Source: Streptomyces sp. CoH27 (lineage in GTDB: Bacteria; Actinomycetota; Actinomycetes; Streptomycetales; Streptomycetaceae). Taken from it: 64,000 nt of DNA. Where the stretch lies: assembly GCF_020181035.1 (NCBI RefSeq), contig NZ_JAIQYY010000019.1, positions 159,280 to 223,279 on the forward strand, written 5' to 3'. Shown in pieces: positions 39,258-48,085 of the stretch (position 1 is its first letter; each line of letters starts with the position of its first letter). A model generated the notes under the pieces. That model searched no databases, was not told the DNA's origin, and saw only the letters and a program-made list of their open reading frames with translations. Made by a program: the position numbers and the translations under genes.

Positions 39258-40862
39258 TCAGGCGAGGGTGACCAGGCCGCGGTAGCCCTCGCTCCACAGG
39301 TCCTCGGCCGCGTCCGGCAGGAGCAGGACGCGGTCCGGGCGCAGGGCGTCGAGGGCTCCCTCGTCGTGAGTGACCATCACGATCGCGCCGGGATACGAGC
39401 CGACGGCGGCCAGCACCTCGTCACGCGAGGCTGGGTCGAGGTGGTTGGTCGGCTCGTCCAGCAGCAGGACGTTCGCCCCGGAGTGCACCAGCCCGGCCAG
39501 CGCCAGCCGGGTCCGCTCGCCGCCGGACAGCACGCCCGCGGGTTTGCCGGTGTCGTCGCCCGTGAACAGGAAGGCGCCCAGGACGCGCCGGGCCTCGCCC
39601 GTGTCCAGGTGCGGCGCGGCCGCGGTCAGGTTCTCCAGGACCGTGCGTTCGGCGTCGAGCGTCTCGTGTTCCTGCGCGAAGTAGCCGAGGCGCAGCCCGG
39701 GTCCGTGCACCACCCGTCCGGCGTCCGGCCGTTCGGTGCCGGCGAGCAGCCGCAGCAGGGTGGTCTTGCCCGCGCCGTTGCGCCCGAGCACGATCAGCCG
39801 GCTGCCCCGGTCCACGGCCAGGTCCACTCCGTCGAGGACGCGGTGGCCGCCGTAGGACTTGGCGAGGCTGATCGCGCCGAGCGGCATCCGCCCGCAGGGC
39901 GCGGGTTCCGGCAGCCGGATCCGGGCGGTCCGCTCGGTACGCCGGGCCGGTTCCAGCTCGGCCAGCATCCGGTCGGCACGGCGGGCCATGCTCCGGGCCA
40001 TGGTGGCGGTGGCCGAGCGGGCCTTCATCCGGTCGGCCTGCGCGTGCAGGGCAGCGGCCTTGCGTTCGGCGCTCACCCGCTCCCGGGTACGGCGCCGCGC
40101 CTCCGCCTCCCGCCGACTGGTGTACGCGTGCCAGCCGGTGTTGTGAAGGTCGATCGTCGCCCGCGTGGCGTCCAGGTGGAAGACGCGGTTGACGACATCG
40201 GCGAGCAGGGCGGTGTCATGGCTGATGACGACCACCCCGCCCTGGTGTGCTTGCAGAAAGGCTCGCAGCCAGGCGAGCGAGTCGGCGTCGAGGTGATTGG
40301 TCGGCTCGTCCAGCAGCAGGGTGGCGTCGGCGCCGCCGAACAGGATGCGGGCGAGTTCCACGCGCCGCTTCTGTCCGCCGGACAGCGTGCCGACCGGCTC
40401 GGCCAGCACCCGTTCGGGCAGCCCGAGTCCGGCCGCCACCCGGGCCGCCTCGGCCTCGGCCGCGTAGCCGCCGCCCGCCTGGAAGGCGGCGTCGGCACGG
40501 GCGTAGGCGCGCATGGCGCGCTCCAGGGCCGCCGGGCGGGCCGCGTCGGCCATCGCCCTCTCGGCCGCGCGCAGTTCACGCAGCGCGGTGTCGAGACCGC
40601 GGGCGGACAGGATGCGGTCGGTGACCGTCAGGGCGGGGTCGGCGGCACGGGAGTCCTGGGCGAGGAAACCGACCGGCCCGGTGTGCGTGATCGTCCCGGC
40701 GGCGGGCCGGGTCTGTCCGGCGAGCGCGGTCAGCAGGGTGGTCTTGCCCGCGCCGTTGCGGCCGACGAGGCCGATCCGGTCGCCGGGAGAGACGGTGAAG
40801 GAGACGCCGGAGAGCAGCAAGCGGGCGCCGGCGCGCAGCTCGACATCACGGACGGTGATCAT
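39258..40862 (-). CDS. ABC-F family ATP-binding protein
   Basis: The 534-aa soluble protein has two ATP-binding cassettes and no membrane domain. Cassette 1 has Walker A GLVGRNGAGKTTLLTALAG (about residue 35), signature LSGGQKRRVELARIL and Walker B LLLDEPTNHLD. Cassette 2 has VLGRNGAGKTTLLRLLAG (about 350), LSGGERTRLALAGLV and LLLDEPTNHLD. A charged linker (SRREAEARRRTRERVSAERK) joins them. ABC-F proteins act on the ribosome E site as translation factors or antibiotic-resistance factors (ARE type); the linker length cannot settle which. The ATG at 40862 follows GGAG. The neighbouring DNA contains a remnant, not a biosynthetic cluster. Confidence 0.85.
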   Translation of the reverse strand: MITVRDVELRAGARLLLSGVSFTVSPGDRIGLVGRNGAGKTTLLTALAGQTRPAAGTITHTGPVGFLAQDSRAADPALTVTDRILSARGLDTALRELRAAERAMADAARPAALERAMRAYARADAAFQAGGGYAAEAEAARVAAGLGLPERVLAEPVGTLSGGQKRRVELARILFGGADATLLLDEPTNHLDADSLAWLRAFLQAHQGGVVVISHDTALLADVVNRVFHLDATRATIDLHNTGWHAYTSRREAEARRRTRERVSAERKAAALHAQADRMKARSATATMARSMARRADRMLAELEPARRTERTARIRLPEPAPCGRMPLGAISLAKSYGGHRVLDGVDLAVDRGSRLIVLGRNGAGKTTLLRLLAGTERPDAGRVVHGPGLRLGYFAQEHETLDAERTVLENLTAAAPHLDTGEARRVLGAFLFTGDDTGKPAGVLSGGERTRLALAGLVHSGANVLLLDEPTNHLDPASRDEVLAAVGSYPGAIVMVTHDEGALDALRPDRVLLLPDAAEDLWSEGYRGLVTLA

Positions 40863-40918
40863 GGGAACGCTCCGAAATAGCAAGAGGACACACTTCTGGC
40901 GTGGAAGCGGGTCCTCAG

Positions 40919-41400
40919 CTAGGAAATTCGGGGCGTCGACATGCGGTCACGGTAACCGGCGTACTCCGAGCGGCGCATGTGCTTTTCCGTCACCGCTCCC
41001 CTGGCCCTGCGTGAACGGGGCAGAACGGCGACGATCCGGGCGGCCTCGGTGCGCTGAGGCAGGCCGTGGTGGTCGGAGTACCCCGCTACGAGGTGTCGCG
41101 CGGTGCGGCCGATCAGTCCGGCGCTGGTGAGCGGGGTCCGGGGCAGGGTGACCGGGTCGGCGCCCGGGCGTGGGACGCGCGGGTCGTCGGGGAGGAAGGA
41201 GGCCTGGGTGTCGCCGCCCGCGGGTACGCCGATGCAGCCGGGTGCGCCGGCCACTCCCATGCCGGTGACGGCGAGCGTCTCCGCCGCGCGCGGGGTGGGC
41301 GAAACCGGACAGGTCCATGACCTCCGCGGTCAGTTCGGCGATGCTGTACGCCCGTCCGTACGCGTCGATCCCACCGGAGGGCCACGACTGGGCCGAGCTC
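40919..41400 (-). pseudogene. Frameshifted C-terminal gene remnant, family not identified
   Basis: On the minus strand one frame reads SGGIDAYGRAYSIAELTAEV then MDLSGFAHP (about 41395-41300). A different frame continues RAAETLAVTGMGVAGAPGCI, GVPAGGDTQASFLPDDPRVP, SAGLIGRTARHLVAGYSDHH and ends in RDRMSTPRIS before a TAG at 40919. The two parts fit one protein if a base is missing in the CGCGCGCG run near 41285. Upstream is low-complexity DNA with no matching frame, so only about 160 C-terminal residues survive. I do not recognise the family. It is a likely dead gene, upstream of abc-F. Confidence 0.5.
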
Positions 41401-41546
41401 TGGACTCGACCGGAGCGAACCGGCCACGTACGGCGGCTGCGTCGGCCGCGCACTGCCGTGCAGGCGGCCGCACACCGCCCGTCGGCCACACACCGGCCCT
41501 TCGGCCGCACACCGGGCCCTGCGGCCGACACCGATGTCTCCGGCCG

Positions 41547-41618
41547 CCGAGCTCCGACCGTCACAGAACCCGCTGGCGGTCACCGAGCTCCGACCGTCAC
41601 AGAGCCCGCCGGCGGTCA
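41547..41618. repeat. Two tandem copies of a 36-bp unit
   Basis: The units at 41547-41582 and 41583-41618 begin CCGAGCTCCGACCGTCACAG and are almost identical. They lie in non-coding DNA between the remnant and the dehydratase gene. Confidence 0.8.
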
Positions 41619-41696
41619 CCGACCCCTCCGGCCCCGATCCGGCCTCCCCCCTCCCGTCCTCACCGACCCCACCAACAGTCACCAGCCCGCCGCCCG

Positions 41697-42686
41697 TCAG
41701 CCACCCAACAGCTCGGTGAACCGCGCGGTGTCGATGTTGCCGCCGGAGGCGATGACGCCGATGCGGGGCGGGCGGCCGGCGATGTGGGGCGGGCGGGTCT
41801 CGGCGCGGCTCGTCAGGAGCGCGGCCAGGCCCGTGGCGCCGCTCGGTTCGAGGACGATCTTCAGGCGTTCGAAGGCGAACCGCATGGCGGTGATGATCTC
41901 CGCGTCGCTGACCAGCGCGATGTCGTCGACGAGGCGCTGGTTGACGGCGAACGTGATCTCGCCGGGCGTGGGCAGGGCCTGTCCGTCGGCGATCGTCCGG
42001 GGCACGGGCAGGGTGACGCGGGTGCCGCTCTCCAGCGAGCGCCTGGTGTCGTCCCCGGCCTCGGGCTCCACGCCGACCATCCGGATGCCGGGGTGCAGCG
42101 CCTTGGCGGCGGTGGCACTGCCGGCGATGAGCCCGCCACCCCCGACGGGCACGAGGAGGACGTCCAACGGGCCGGTCTCCTCCAGGAGTTCGAGGGCCGC
42201 GGTGCCTTGCCCGGCGATGACATGGGGGTGGTCGTACGGCGGGATGAGGGCGAGCCCGCGGTCCTCGGCCAGGGCCTCGCCGAGCGCGGTGCGGTCCTGG
42301 GTGTAGCGGTCGTAGGTGACGATCTCCGCGCCGTACCCTTCGGTCGCCGCACGCTTGGAGCGGGGGGCGTCCTCGGGCATCAGGATGACGGCGCCGGTGC
42401 CGAGTTCGCGGGCGGCGAGGGCGACGGCCTGGGCGTGGTTGCCGGAGGAGTAGGCGGCGATGCCCTTGGCCCGCTGCTCCGGGGAGAGCTGGGCAGCCGT
42501 GTTGTAGGCGCCGCGGAACTTGAAGGCACCGACCCGCTGGAAGTTCTCGCACTTGATGAACACCTCCGCGCCGACAAGGGAGTTCAGTGTGCGCGAGGTG
42601 AGGACGGGGGTGCGGTGGGCGATGCCTTCGAGGCGTGCTGCGGCGGCACGGACGTCGTCGAAGGTGACGGGCGGAACGGCGGCCAT
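41697..42686 (-). CDS. PLP-dependent threonine/serine (hydroxyaspartate) dehydratase
   Basis: The 329-aa protein is a fold-type II PLP enzyme. The PLP Lys lies in FQRVGAFKFRGAYN (about residues 53-66), followed by AYSSGNHAQAVALAARELG, VPVGGGGLIAGSATAAK (the Gly-rich phosphate loop, about 178-194) and GVIASGGNIDTARF near the end. It deaminates a hydroxyamino acid such as L-threonine, serine or threo-3-hydroxyaspartate to an oxo-acid. The single-domain size, without an ACT domain, fits catabolic dehydratases. It follows the PAS-HTH regulator gene by 22 bp on the same strand, an arrangement common for amino-acid catabolism. GAGAGGA precedes the ATG. Confidence 0.85.
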   Translation of the reverse strand: MAAVPPVTFDDVRAAAARLEGIAHRTPVLTSRTLNSLVGAEVFIKCENFQRVGAFKFRGAYNTAAQLSPEQRAKGIAAYSSGNHAQAVALAARELGTGAVILMPEDAPRSKRAATEGYGAEIVTYDRYTQDRTALGEALAEDRGLALIPPYDHPHVIAGQGTAALELLEETGPLDVLLVPVGGGGLIAGSATAAKALHPGIRMVGVEPEAGDDTRRSLESGTRVTLPVPRTIADGQALPTPGEITFAVNQRLVDDIALVSDAEIITAMRFAFERLKIVLEPSGATGLAALLTSRAETRPPHIAGRPPRIGVIASGGNIDTARFTELLGG

Positions 42687-42708
42687 GGCGTGGTCCTCTC
42701 CCGGTGTG

Positions 42709-43347
42709 TCATTTCGCGTAGTTGTAGACGGTGGCCCGGGAGACGCCGAGCAGATCCGCGATGGTCTGCGCCGCGTCACGCGAGTCGAAGTAGCCGTCCT
42801 GGTACAGCTGCCGTACGAGCGTCTTCTTGTCCTCCCGGCTCAGTGACCGGGGAGGGGCGCCACGCTGCGCGGAAAGCGTCTCCACTGCCTGCCGGAGTTC
42901 GCGGGAGGTGCGGTCACGCAGGGTCTCCAGCGGGCGGTCGCCGTGCGCGGTGTCGGTGGCGACGAGGTTCGACAGGGCGAGCGTCACGGGTGACAGGACG
43001 GAGATGTCGAGGTTCAGGCACAGTGCGGCGACGTACTCCCCCGCGGCGTTCTTGATGCCGATGGACGTGCTCTTCGCGGGGCGGCCGTCCGGGAAGCGGT
43101 TGGGGTAGTTCTGGATGACGCTGGGGTAGTCCGGGTCGGCGATTCTCGCCAGCCCCAACTCCGTTGTGGAGTCGCCGACCTGACGGCCGGAAAGATTGTT
43201 CTCGATCACCCGGATCGCGTGCCGTGGATCCCGCAGATCGTGCAGCACCACCTCGCACAGCCCCGGGAACATCCGGCCCAGGGCGACGGCGATCTTCTCG
43301 GCTTCCTGGACGAGGTGCTCGTCCGAGCCCGTCTCCACCTCGCTCAC
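42709..43347 (-). CDS. YheO/DauR-like PAS-HTH regulator
   Basis: This 212-aa regulator has a YheO-type PAS domain (about residues 8-130): LGRMFPGLCEVVLHDLRDPR, PNRFPDGRPAKSTSIGIKNA and GEYVAALCLNLDISVL. A C-terminal HTH follows: EDKKTLVRQLYQDGYFDSRD then IADLLGVSRATVYNY. Related DauR controls D-arginine catabolism. Here it heads an operon with a dehydratase, so it probably senses an amino acid. The start is a GTG, most likely 43347 (GGAGG 3 nt upstream) or 43338. A TTG at 43383 lies upstream of the -10 GATAAT, so it cannot be the start. Confidence 0.8.
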   Translation of the reverse strand: MSEVETGSDEHLVQEAEKIAVALGRMFPGLCEVVLHDLRDPRHAIRVIENNLSGRQVGDSTTELGLARIADPDYPSVIQNYPNRFPDGRPAKSTSIGIKNAAGEYVAALCLNLDISVLSPVTLALSNLVATDTAHGDRPLETLRDRTSRELRQAVETLSAQRGAPPRSLSREDKKTLVRQLYQDGYFDSRDAAQTIADLLGVSRATVYNYAK

Positions 43348-43366
43348 CCACCTCCCCGGCCGCGAC

Positions 43367-43402
43367 TTAGACCGATTATCCAATCCTGTACGTGGAGTCT
43401 AA
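43367..43402. promoter_or_regulatory. Promoter and palindromic operator of the YheO-like operon
   Basis: On the minus strand, TTAGAC (43402-43397) and GATAAT (43380-43375) form a -35/-10 pair with a 16-bp spacer. TTAGAC (43367-43372) and GTCTAA (43397-43402) are a perfect 6-bp inverted pair, N24, bracketing it. This is consistent with autoregulation. Confidence 0.5.
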
Positions 43403-43462
43403 AAGCACTGACGCCCGTCTGTCCAGGTGCTGGGCAGACGGGCGTCGGGCCGGCGGCCGGAC

Positions 43463-44449
43463 TCAGTGGCCGCTGATACCGCGGGGCATGTACGGCTGCT
43501 CCAGTCCCCCGACCTCGTCGTCGGTGAGCCGGAGGTCGAGCGCGGCGAGCGCGTCCTGGAGGTGGTGCGGCTTGGTGGCGCCGACGATGGGGGCGGTGAC
43601 ACCGGGGCGGGAGGCCACCCAGGCCAGGGCCACCTGGGCCCGCGGGACACCGCGGCGCTCGGCGATCGCCGCGACCGCGTCGACGATGCGCTTGTCGTCG
43701 GGCTGGTAGAGGGTGCGGCCGTAGGCGTCCGTCTCACCGCGCGCGCTGCTCTCGTCCCAGTCGCGGGTGAGCCGCCCACGGGCGAGCGGGCTCCACGGGA
43801 TCACACCCACGCCCTGGTCGGCGCAGAGCGGCAGCATCTCGCGCTCCTCCTCGCGGTAGAGGAGGTTGTAGTGGTTCTGCATGCTGACGAACTTCGTCCA
43901 GCCGTGCAGCTCGGCGGTGTGCTGCAGCTTGGCGAACTGCCACGCGTACATCGAACTGGCCCCGATGTAGCGCGCCTTGCCCGCCCTGACGACGTCGTGC
44001 AGCGCCTCCATCGTCTCCTCGACCGGGGTGTGGGGGTCGAAGCGGTGGATCTGGTAGAGGTCGACGTAGTCGGTGCCGAGGCGGCGCAGGCTGTGGTCGA
44101 TCTCGGTCATGATCGCCTTGCGGGACAGCCCCGACCGGTTGGGGCGCTCGCTGCGCGCCGCGCCGTCCGCCACCGCGAAGAACACCTTGGTGGCGATCAC
44201 GACGTCCTCGCGCCGGACCATCTCCCCGAGCGCCTTGCCGACGATCTCCTCGCTGGTGCCGGCGGAGTAGCTGTTGGCGGTGTCGAAGAAGGTGACCCCC
44301 GCGTCCAGCGCCTGGCGGATGAGCGGGCGGGACGCGTCCTCGGGCAGGGTCCACGGGTGCGGACCCCGGTCGGGGACGCCGTAGCTCATACAGCCCAGCG
44401 CCAGACGCGAGACCTCCAGACCGCTCGTGCCGAGCTTGACGTACTCCAT
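43463..44449 (-). CDS. Aldo/keto reductase
   Basis: This 328-aa AKR barrel has the catalytic set: FFDTANSYSAG (Asp and Tyr, about residues 54-64), IATKVFF (Lys) and YQIHRFD (His). NADPH is expected. EDVVIATK, YIGASSMYAWQ, VGVIPWSPLARGRL and PRAQVALAWVASRPGVTAPI are typical of the AKR subgroup that reduces aldehydes and ketones, some of them environmental carbonyls. The substrate is unknown. The ATG at 44449 has a weak site. It stands alone downstream of the regulator-dehydratase operon's promoter, on the same strand. Confidence 0.85.
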   Translation of the reverse strand: MEYVKLGTSGLEVSRLALGCMSYGVPDRGPHPWTLPEDASRPLIRQALDAGVTFFDTANSYSAGTSEEIVGKALGEMVRREDVVIATKVFFAVADGAARSERPNRSGLSRKAIMTEIDHSLRRLGTDYVDLYQIHRFDPHTPVEETMEALHDVVRAGKARYIGASSMYAWQFAKLQHTAELHGWTKFVSMQNHYNLLYREEEREMLPLCADQGVGVIPWSPLARGRLTRDWDESSARGETDAYGRTLYQPDDKRIVDAVAAIAERRGVPRAQVALAWVASRPGVTAPIVGATKPHHLQDALAALDLRLTDDEVGGLEQPYMPRGISGH

Positions 44450-44646
44450 GGTTCGGTTCCCCTCGTCGGTTTGGTCCCGCCGGCGCGCCGGGGCGCGTGT
44501 CCGAGGACGAGCGGGCCTGCTCCGTGAGCACGACCATGATCGCATCGAGGCGTGTACGGCGACGGGATCAGCGGGTTCCCGCGAGCGGCCGGGAGACCGG
44601 CACCCCCGGCCCGCCGGTCCGCAGATGTCCTGAGCGGCGCGGCTCG

Positions 44647-45351
44647 CTACCCGGCGAGCTGCGGGTACAGCGCCGCGAGGTCTCCGGAGAGCCCCGCCTT
44701 CACGCTCCGGGTGATGTCGTCCGCCAGCACCTCGTGCGCGCCGGACTCGACGCCGTCGAGGGCCAGGGCGGCGACGGCTCGCGGGGTCGACTTGGGCGCG
44801 TCGACGGCCGCGGTCATGTCGGTGTCGATGTAGCCGACGTGCAGTCCGGTGACCGCGATGCCGCGTGAACGCAGCTCCAGCCGCAGGGAGTTGGTCTGGG
44901 ACCACAGTGCGGCCTTGGTGGCGCTGTAGGACCCGGCCACCCCGAGCCAGGAGAGCACGGAATGGACGTTGAGGAGGTGACCGCCACCGCCCAGCTCGAT
45001 CAGCGGGGCAAAGGCCCGGGTGACCAGCAGCGGTCCGTAGAAGTTGGCCTCGAACTCCCGTCGTACGACGTCGAGGTCGGCGTCGAGGAAGGAGGTGGCG
45101 CCGAGCGAGACGCCGGCATTGTTGACCAGCAGGGTGACGTCCTTCGCCTGCGCGGCCGCGGCCTCGACGGATGCCGGGTCGGTGACCTCCAGGGCGAGCG
45201 GCACGGCGTCCGGATGCGTCACGGTGCGCGGGTCCCGGGCCGTGGCGTACACCTTCGCGGCGCCGCGCGCGTAGAGCTCGTCCACCAGCGCCTTGCCCAG
45301 TCCGCGGCTGCCGCCGGTGACCAGGGCGACCGAGTCCTTGATCGCGGTCAT
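44647..45351 (-). CDS. SDR-family oxidoreductase behind a double TetR-type operator
   Basis: This 234-aa SDR begins MTAIKDSVALVTGGSRGLGK (cofactor motif TGGSRGLG) and has VTLLVNNAGVSLG, NVHSVLSWLGVAGSYSATKA (Ser, Tyr and Lys of the active site) and VGYIDTDM. The residue following beta-2 suggests NADPH. The start is set at the ATG at 45351, which has GGAG 6 nt upstream; a second ATG at 45357 is too close to it. Two perfect palindromes upstream imply repression by a TetR protein, but no such gene lies beside it. The QueG-like gene faces it divergently. Confidence 0.85.
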   Translation of the reverse strand: MTAIKDSVALVTGGSRGLGKALVDELYARGAAKVYATARDPRTVTHPDAVPLALEVTDPASVEAAAAQAKDVTLLVNNAGVSLGATSFLDADLDVVRREFEANFYGPLLVTRAFAPLIELGGGGHLLNVHSVLSWLGVAGSYSATKAALWSQTNSLRLELRSRGIAVTGLHVGYIDTDMTAAVDAPKSTPRAVAALALDGVESGAHEVLADDITRSVKAGLSGDLAALYPQLAG

Positions 45352-45430
45352 GTCCATCTCCAAGGGGGGTCAGGGGACGTCGGGAACGACGTCCGAGGGG
45401 AAACCGAGGACGGAGGCCGCGAGCGGAGCG

Positions 45431-45470
45431 GAAACCGATCGGTTTCTCTCCACCGTAAACCGATCGGTTT
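45431..45470. promoter_or_regulatory. Two perfect AAACCGATCGGTTT palindromes
   Basis: The 14-bp palindrome AAACCGATCGGTTT occurs at 45432-45445, extended to GAAACCGATCGGTTTC at 45431-45446. It recurs at 45457-45470, with centres 25 bp apart. This is a typical TetR-family half-site arrangement. The region separates two divergent genes, neither of which encodes TetR. Confidence 0.75.
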
Positions 45471-45590
45471 CCGGCTTCAAGCGCGATCGCCAGTCGTTGA
45501 CACGCGGATCCACGGATCCGCACCTTGCCGTCACGCCCCACCACCCCTCATAGTAAGTTTGATTTTCCAACCCAGCAGGAGGGTGCCGGT

Positions 45591-46700
45591 ATGAGCGAGC
45601 AGGACACGGCCGGGGCGACGGGAAGCCGGAGGCTGCCCGCCCGGCTCGCCGCCCATCCGTCCGTGCGGGCCGTCCTGGCCTCCCGCGCGGCCGGCGCACC
45701 GGCGCCGCGGCCGCCGGTGATCGACGCGGACTGGCTGCGCGCGCTGTGCCTGGAGGCCGGTGCGGACGACGCGGCGGCGGTGAGCCTGGACCACCCCGAT
45801 CTCGCCGGGGAGCGGGAGCACGTTCTGGCCGCCCTGCCGGGGACTCGCTCGCTGGTCTCGCTCGTGGTCCGCATGAACCGCGACAACACGCGCTCGCCCG
45901 CGCGCAGCGTGGCCAACCAGGAGTTCCACCAGACCGATGAGCAGGTCAACGCCGCCGCCCGCACGGTGGTCCGGGCCCTGGAGGACGCCGGCCACCGGGC
46001 GCTCAACCCGTCGGCCGGCTTCCCTCAGGAGATGGAGCGCTTTCCGGGCCGTATCTGGGTCGTCGCCCACAAGACGGTCGCCGTGGCGGCGGGGCTGGGC
46101 GTGATGGGCCTGCACCGCAACGTCATCCACCCCCGGTTCGGGAACTTCGTCCTGCTCGCCACCGTGCTCGTGGACGCCCCGGTCAGCGCCTACGGGCAGC
46201 CGCTGGACTACAGCCCCTGCGTGGATTGCAGGCTGTGCGTCGCCGCGTGCCCGATCGGTGCCATCGGCAAGGACGGTTCGTTCGACGCACTGGCCTGTAC
46301 GACCCACAACTACCGGGAGTTCATGAGCGGGTTCACGGACTGGGTGCAGACCGTGGCCGACAGCGCGGACGCCGCAGACTTCCGCGCCCGGGTCACCGAT
46401 CCCGAGAACGCCTCGATGTGGCAGAGCCTCGCCTTCAAACCCAGCTACAAGTCCGGCTACTGCCTGGCCGTCTGCCCCGCCGGCGAGGACGTCCTGGGCC
46501 CGTACCTGGACGACCGCAAGGCCTATCTGGAGACCGTGCTGCGCCCCTTGCAGGAGAAGCGGGAGACTCTCTACGTACTGCCGGGCTCCGACGCACAGCG
46601 GTACGCCGAACGCCGTTTTCCGCACAAGCCCACCAAGGAGGTCTCCGGCGGCTGGCGGCCGCCTGCCCGCCGCAGCCCGGATTCGACCGACACGCGCTGA
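45591..46700 (+). CDS. QueG-like 4Fe-4S reductive-dehalogenase/epoxyqueuosine-reductase family protein
   Basis: The 369-aa protein has two 4Fe-4S cluster motifs: DYSPCVDCRLCVAACPIGAI (about residues 205-224, CxxCxxCxxxCP) and GYCLAVCPAGEDVLG (about 285-300). Before them lies RIWVVAHKTVAVAAGLGVMG, the family's corrinoid-region stretch, and GLHRNVIHPRFGNFVLLATV. QueG reduces epoxyqueuosine using cobalamin; related reductive dehalogenases also use it. No Tat signal is seen, so it acts in the cytosol, and its substrate is not assigned. AGGAGGG lies 7 nt before the ATG (45591). It is divergent from the SDR gene across the double operator. Confidence 0.75.
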   Translation: MSEQDTAGATGSRRLPARLAAHPSVRAVLASRAAGAPAPRPPVIDADWLRALCLEAGADDAAAVSLDHPDLAGEREHVLAALPGTRSLVSLVVRMNRDNTRSPARSVANQEFHQTDEQVNAAARTVVRALEDAGHRALNPSAGFPQEMERFPGRIWVVAHKTVAVAAGLGVMGLHRNVIHPRFGNFVLLATVLVDAPVSAYGQPLDYSPCVDCRLCVAACPIGAIGKDGSFDALACTTHNYREFMSGFTDWVQTVADSADAADFRARVTDPENASMWQSLAFKPSYKSGYCLAVCPAGEDVLGPYLDDRKAYLETVLRPLQEKRETLYVLPGSDAQRYAERRFPHKPTKEVSGGWRPPARRSPDSTDTR

Positions 46701-47193
46701 GCACCGGATTCCTCCGGTCGGTCGCGTCACCCGGCCGGACCGGCTCCACTGGCCCCGGCGCGGCCGTCGGTGGATGGTCGGAACAAGATCGGTGAGTCGA
46801 TGCTTCGTCCGGCCGGTCTGCGAGTCGTCCCTCCATGTCTGCGACGAGGCGGGCGACCCACCGGGGGCGGGGAGCGATCAATCCATGCGCTCGGGTAGTT
46901 CCCCGCCCCGTCGGATCGCCGGCGCGCCGCCGTCGCCGGGCCCCGCCGCAGGGAAGCGGATCACCGGGTGGCTGTCCGGGGACGTGACCTCAGTGTCGAC
47001 GCCGTACACCGCTTGATCACCTCGGGTCGGTACGCCGGCCGGGGTGCCCTCGAAGACGCCCTGTCCGGCGGCGAGCACGAGCAGAAGAGCGGCCTGCACC
47101 GGAACTGTGGTCACTGGCGGGGAAGTTGATATGGGAAGCTTTGGCCAACCGTTGACGGACCGAGGCCGTGACGGTCGTGGAGAGGAGCACAGC
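46701..47193. other. 493-bp stretch with at most a gene remnant
   Basis: Apart from a possible DUF3592-like remnant on the minus strand (separate entry), nothing with convincing coding character was found between the QueG-like and methyltransferase genes. Confidence 0.45.
46878..47114 (-). pseudogene. Possible remnant of a DUF3592-type membrane protein
   Basis: A 78-aa frame starts at a GTG (47114) with a short hydrophobic segment (VPVQAALLLVLAAGQGVFEG). It then reads YGVDTEVTSPDSHPVIRFPA, which resembles the extracytoplasmic beta-domain of DUF3592 proteins. The remainder is missing and no ribosome site is seen. The call rests on a short match only. Confidence 0.3.
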
Positions 47194-47994
47194 GTGACTC
47201 AGGACGGCGGCCCGGCCGTGCAGATCGACACCAGCAAGCCGCATCCCGCGCGGATCTACGACTACCTCCTGGGCGGCAAGGACAACTACGAGGTGGACCA
47301 GCGGGCGGGCGACCAACTGGCCGCGGCGGCGCCCGAGGTGTGGATCTCCGTGCGGGCCAACCGGGCCTTTCTGCACCGTGCGGTGCGGTACGTCATCGGC
47401 AACGGCGTCCGCCAGATCCTCGACATCGGCACCGGGCTGCCCACCTCGCCGAACGTGCACGAGGTCGCCCAGGAGCTGGCCGACGACGTGCGCGTCGCCT
47501 ATGTCGACAACGACCCGATCGTGAAGGCGCACGCCGACGCGCTGCTCAGCCGGGCCGGCACGACCAGCATCGTGCTCGCCGACCTGCGCGATCCGCAGTC
47601 CGTCATCGATCACCCCGAGGTCCGCCGGATCATCGACTTCGGCCGGCCGGTCGCCCTGTTCCTCGTCGCCATCCTCCACTTCATCCGCGACGCGGACGAG
47701 CCCGAGCGGATCGTGGCCACCCTGCGCGACGCGCTCCCGGCCGGCAGCTTCCTGGTGCTCTCGCACGCGACGGGCGACTTCGCCGACGACCGCAGCGACG
47801 CCGAGGCCGTCTACAACAGCGCGACGGCCACCATGAACCTGCGCTCCCGCGACCGGGTCGAGCGGTTCTTCGACGGTTTCGAACTGGTCGAACCCGGCCT
47901 GACCCAGGTCCCGTTCTGGCGCCCGGACACCACCCCGCCGGCCGGTTCCGAGGCGATCGGCTTCTACGGCGCGGTAGGCCGCAAAACCGTGTGA
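47194..47994 (+). CDS. SAM-dependent methyltransferase, Methyltransf_19 (DUF574) family
   Basis: The 266-aa protein has the DUF574 signature: SKPHPARIYDYLLGGKDNYE (about residues 12-31), VWISVRANRAFLHRAVRYVI, then the SAM motif RQILDIGTGLPTSPNVHEVA and VAYVDNDPIVKAHADALL. Conserved RPVALFLVAILHFI and GSFLVLSHATGDF follow. This family is numerous in Streptomyces and mostly uncharacterised, so the methyl acceptor is unknown. The GTG at 47194 is chosen because AGAGGAG lies 7 nt upstream. A decayed beta-lactamase gene follows. Confidence 0.85.
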   Translation: MTQDGGPAVQIDTSKPHPARIYDYLLGGKDNYEVDQRAGDQLAAAAPEVWISVRANRAFLHRAVRYVIGNGVRQILDIGTGLPTSPNVHEVAQELADDVRVAYVDNDPIVKAHADALLSRAGTTSIVLADLRDPQSVIDHPEVRRIIDFGRPVALFLVAILHFIRDADEPERIVATLRDALPAGSFLVLSHATGDFADDRSDAEAVYNSATATMNLRSRDRVERFFDGFELVEPGLTQVPFWRPDTTPPAGSEAIGFYGAVGRKTV

Positions 47995-48085
47995 GTCCCG
48001 TCCGAGTCCGGCACAGGGTCGAACCCATACCGGACCGGACACACGAACCTTCGCCGAGGAAGCGGTCAGGACCGGCACCTGTGCG

